A stretch of 7,855 nucleotides of DNA from Bacillota bacterium (GTDB lineage: Bacteria > Bacillota_C > Negativicutes > CTSoil-072). Positions 5,949 through 7,855 of this stretch are shown piece after piece. Position numbers and translations under genes: made by a program. Each line of letters starts with the position of its first letter. The first letter of the stretch is position 1. The stretch covers positions 1-7,855 of the forward strand of contig JAGFXW010000230.1 of assembly GCA_017861495.1 (NCBI GenBank), read 5' to 3'. The notes beneath the pieces were generated by a model, which worked only from the letters and a program-made list of their open reading frames with translations, was not told where the DNA came from and searched no databases.

Positions 5949-6622
5949 GCTTTTGCCCCCTGTCTGGCCTCATCCTTGACCAAAACCCCATCCCGGCGAG
6001 TATATTCCGCAATATCCGGTTCATGGGTTACCAGAACGATTGTCCGCCCCTCGTCATTTAACTTGCAGAAGATATCCATAATTTCATCGCCGGATTTCGT
6101 ATCAAGGTTCCCGGTTGGCTCATCCGCCAGGATAATGGCCGGGTCGTTCACCAGAGCCCTGGCAATCGCTACACGCTGCCGTTGTCCACCGGATAATTCA
6201 TTCGGCTGGTGGTCTTTGCGGTCCGCAAGCCCCACCGAAACCAAAGCCTGCAAAGCACGCTCCGTGCGGGTTTTTTTATCGATACCGGCATACACCATCG
6301 GCAAGGCGACATTTTGCAGCGCCGACATCCTTGCCAGCAAATTAAACGTTTGAAAAACAAAACCGATTTCCTTATTGCGTACCATTGCCAGTTCATTGTC
6401 AGCCAAATCAGCCACCTCGCGGCCGTTTAGACAATAAGAGCCGCTGGTCGGACGGTCAAGGCAGCCCAAAATATTCATTAAGGTAGACTTTCCTGAACCT
6501 GAAGGTCCCATGATCGCCGTCATTTCGCCATTGGCAATTTCCAAGCTCACTCCTGCCAGCGCATGTACGACATTATCGCCCATAACATAGTCCTTCGTTA
6601 TATCTTTTAGCGAGATTGTCAT
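5930..6622 (-). CDS. MacB/YknY/LolD-like ABC transporter ATP-binding protein
   Basis: A 230-residue ABC ATPase that energises the adjacent permease. Motifs are intact: Walker A GPSGSGKS (39-46), Q-loop glutamine 91 in VFQTFNLL, signature LSGGQ (143-147), Walker B IILADE (163-168) with catalytic E168, D-loop NLDT (172-175) and switch histidine H200. The [13 protein letters not shown] stretch after Walker A is typical of the LolD/FtsE/MacB ATPase group. The gene starts 17 bases after the adaptor gene stop with a TTGGAGGG ribosome binding site. The C-terminal tail after about residue 215 is the part whose codons overlap the permease start and has no recognised function. Confidence 0.96.
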   Translation of the reverse strand: MTISLKDITKDYVMGDNVVHALAGVSLEIANGEMTAIMGPSGSGKSTLMNILGCLDRPTSGSYCLNGREVADLADNELAMVRNKEIGFVFQTFNLLARMSALQNVALPMVYAGIDKKTRTERALQALVSVGLADRKDHQPNELSGGQRQRVAIARALVNDPAIILADEPTGNLDTKSGDEIMDIFCKLNDEGRTIVLVTHEPDIAEYTRRDGVLVKDEARQGAKACSGKV

Positions 6623-6639
6623 GTTGTTCCCTCCAATTG

Positions 6640-7734
6640 CTAACGGCCTAATCCACGAAGAGGGTTTTGCGCACCGGGCGCTGTCTGGCCGGAAGTCCCC
6701 GCAGCTTTACCGGATGGCAGGAAAATCTGGTCACCCTCCCTGACTCCACTGAGCAGTTCTACTTTTTCATCATCAGCCAGACCGGTTTGGACCTTAACAT
6801 TTTGCGGTTTTCCGTCCACCATGACTTGTACATATTTCTGTCCTTTGATCTCCTTAATGGCAGATAACTTCACCGTCAGCGCATTTTTGCTTTCACCAAC
6901 TTTAATGGTGACCCTGGCAGTCATTGTCGGGAATAATAATCCTTGCGGCTCATCTACATCAACGTATACTGTGTAATACACTACATTCTGTTGGACAACT
7001 GCCTTTTCCGATACCAGCGTTACTGTTCCGGCAAAGGTTTTCCCCGGGTAAGCATCGACTGTAAAATCAACTTTCTGGCCTAGCTGCACCCTGCCAATAT
7101 CTGTTTCATCCACCTGGACCTGAATTTGCATTTTCGACAAATCCGCAACCGTCAACAAGACCATCGGATTGGATATACCGGGAGCTACGGTCTGACCAGC
7201 CGGAATTGGTTTGCCGATCACCTGGCCGTCAACCGGCGCCGTGATCACCGTATACTCCAACTGGGTCATCACGTTATCATAAGCAGCTTGTGCAACTTCG
7301 TAATTTGTGCGATCCGTATCCAACTGTTGCTGCGGTTCCCCGCCAATTTCCGCCATTCTCTTACTGCGGGCATAAATCGCAGCTGCATTGGTCAATTGGG
7401 ACTGGGCTTGCCGGAGCTGGCTTTTGAGGCTGCTGTCGTCCAGTTCAATCAAAACCTGTCCAGCCGTTACCCGGTCATTTTCTTTCACATGTACTCTGGT
7501 TATCAGACCGGTGATCCGTGAACTGACATCCACTGAATTTACTGCCGAAATGGTCCCGGTAGCAGAAACTGTAGCCAAAATGTCACCACGTTCAACTTGC
7601 ATTGTAGTTCCCGTAGCAACCGGTTTATTGCTCTTGCTGTAATAATTGTAACCGCCCCAACCGGCTGCCACTACAAGCAATATCACAATGAACCAGATCT
7701 TACGCCGCCAAATCTTCCTGAAAATCTCCTGCAT
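6640..7734 (-). CDS. MacA/YknX-like membrane-fusion (periplasmic adaptor) protein
   Basis: A 364-residue HlyD/RND-type adaptor. A basic N-terminal tail (residues 1-12) leads into one membrane segment (about 13-29) with no lipobox. Then come the first half of the barrel/lipoyl domain (about 44-98, with [20 protein letters not shown]), a short alpha-helical hairpin (about 99-160), the second lipoyl half ([19 protein letters not shown], 165-183), a beta-barrel (about 200-280) and a membrane-proximal domain (about 285-340). The C-terminus is a Gly/Ala-rich tail. Such adaptors contact a MacB-like pump and, in diderms, a TolC channel; no channel gene is in this window. The hairpin is short compared with many RND adaptors but usual for the MacA group. 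The ribosome binding site GGAGGTGG stands close before the ATG. Confidence 0.94.
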   Translation of the reverse strand: MQEIFRKIWRRKIWFIVILLVVAAGWGGYNYYSKSNKPVATGTTMQVERGDILATVSATGTISAVNSVDVSSRITGLITRVHVKENDRVTAGQVLIELDDSSLKSQLRQAQSQLTNAAAIYARSKRMAEIGGEPQQQLDTDRTNYEVAQAAYDNVMTQLEYTVITAPVDGQVIGKPIPAGQTVAPGISNPMVLLTVADLSKMQIQVQVDETDIGRVQLGQKVDFTVDAYPGKTFAGTVTLVSEKAVVQQNVVYYTVYVDVDEPQGLLFPTMTARVTIKVGESKNALTVKLSAIKEIKGQKYVQVMVDGKPQNVKVQTGLADDEKVELLSGVREGDQIFLPSGKAAGTSGQTAPGAQNPLRGLGR

Positions 7735-7763
7735 ACCGCCACCTCCATGTTCGTTTCACCTTC

Positions 7764-7792
7764 AGTGTACATTCTTCCAGTACTCTAATCAA
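7764..7792 (-). promoter_or_regulatory. Probable sigma-A promoter of the export operon
   Basis: The minus strand shows TTGATT (7792-7787), a 17-base spacer and TACACT (7769-7764), preceded by TG. Transcription would start near 7757, about 23 bases before the adaptor start codon. The -10 box deviates from TATAAT at two positions, so basal strength may be modest, in keeping with a regulated promoter. Confidence 0.6.
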
Positions 7793-7800
7793 TCCATGAT

Positions 7801-7817
7801 TTGTGAAATAATTGTGA
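7801..7817 (-). repeat. TCACAA direct repeats at 11-base period upstream of the export promoter
   Basis: On the minus strand two perfect TCACAA hexamers are separated by five bases (7817-7812 and 7806-7801), ending eight bases before the -35 box. Hexamers spaced by one helical turn just upstream of -35 are the pattern bound by OmpR/PhoB-type response regulators in general; the regulator is not identified here. Confidence 0.45.
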
Positions 7818-7826
7818 TTTTTTTGC

Positions 7827-7853
7827 AAAAAAACATAGCGGCCGCAAGACCGC
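7827..7853 (-). terminator. Terminator of an upstream gene outside the window
   Basis: The minus strand reads GCGGTC, a TTGC loop, GGCCGC (six pairs including one G-U), then TATG and seven Ts (7833-7827). It would end a minus-strand gene lying beyond 7855 and isolates the export operon from it. The stem may extend past the window edge. Confidence 0.7.
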
Positions 7854-7855
7854 CC

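Noticed and set aside
1..7855. CRISPR array, tRNA, rRNA, insertion sequence or attachment site
   Set aside because: I found no regularly spaced repeats, no cloverleaf or rRNA signatures, no transposase frames and no terminal inverted repeats with target duplications.

Overview
All supportable genes in this window lie on the minus strand, so the biological reading order runs from position 7855 down to 1. The core cluster nadD, yqeK, LCP-family protein, rsfS and cvfB-like is a layout known from low-GC Gram-positives. The protein sequences look most like Negativicutes (for example Sporomusaceae), which are Firmicutes with an outer membrane. That placement is inference from protein flavour and gene order; no rRNA or other marker is present.

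Region by region, in transcription order: (1) 7855-7735 holds the terminator of a gene beyond the window, a pair of direct repeats and a sigma-A-like promoter. (2) 7734-4571 is an export operon: a MacA/YknX-like membrane-fusion adaptor, a MacB/YknY-like ABC ATPase, a MacB/YknZ-like FtsX-fold permease and, overlapping the permease stop, a 55-residue single-membrane-span protein of unknown function. (3) 4570-4458 has no visible terminator but has an extended -10 promoter. (4) 4457-824 is a housekeeping cluster: nadD (NAD synthesis), an intergenic terminator, then four overlapping or abutting genes: yqeK (Ap4A hydrolase), an LCP cell-wall ligase-family gene, rsfS (ribosome silencing) and a cvfB-like RNA-binding gene. 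A terminator at about 701-730 closes this cluster. (5) 577-1 is a separate unit: a consensus sigma-A promoter, a class I cyclic-di-GMP (GEMM-I) riboswitch, an intrinsic terminator, a 55-codon ORF behind a strong ribosome binding site, and possibly another ORF cut by the window edge.

The housekeeping cluster links NAD supply, dinucleotide alarmone turnover, wall assembly and translation control. The export operon probably moves a hydrophobic or peptide substrate across the envelope; no TolC-type outer-membrane partner is seen here.

The most interesting part is the left end. A complete promoter-aptamer-terminator device for cyclic di-GMP governs a tiny uncharacterised protein, and the leader contains identical and complementary segments that suggest competing folds. 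The small membrane protein coupled to the transporter is the second candidate for something undescribed.
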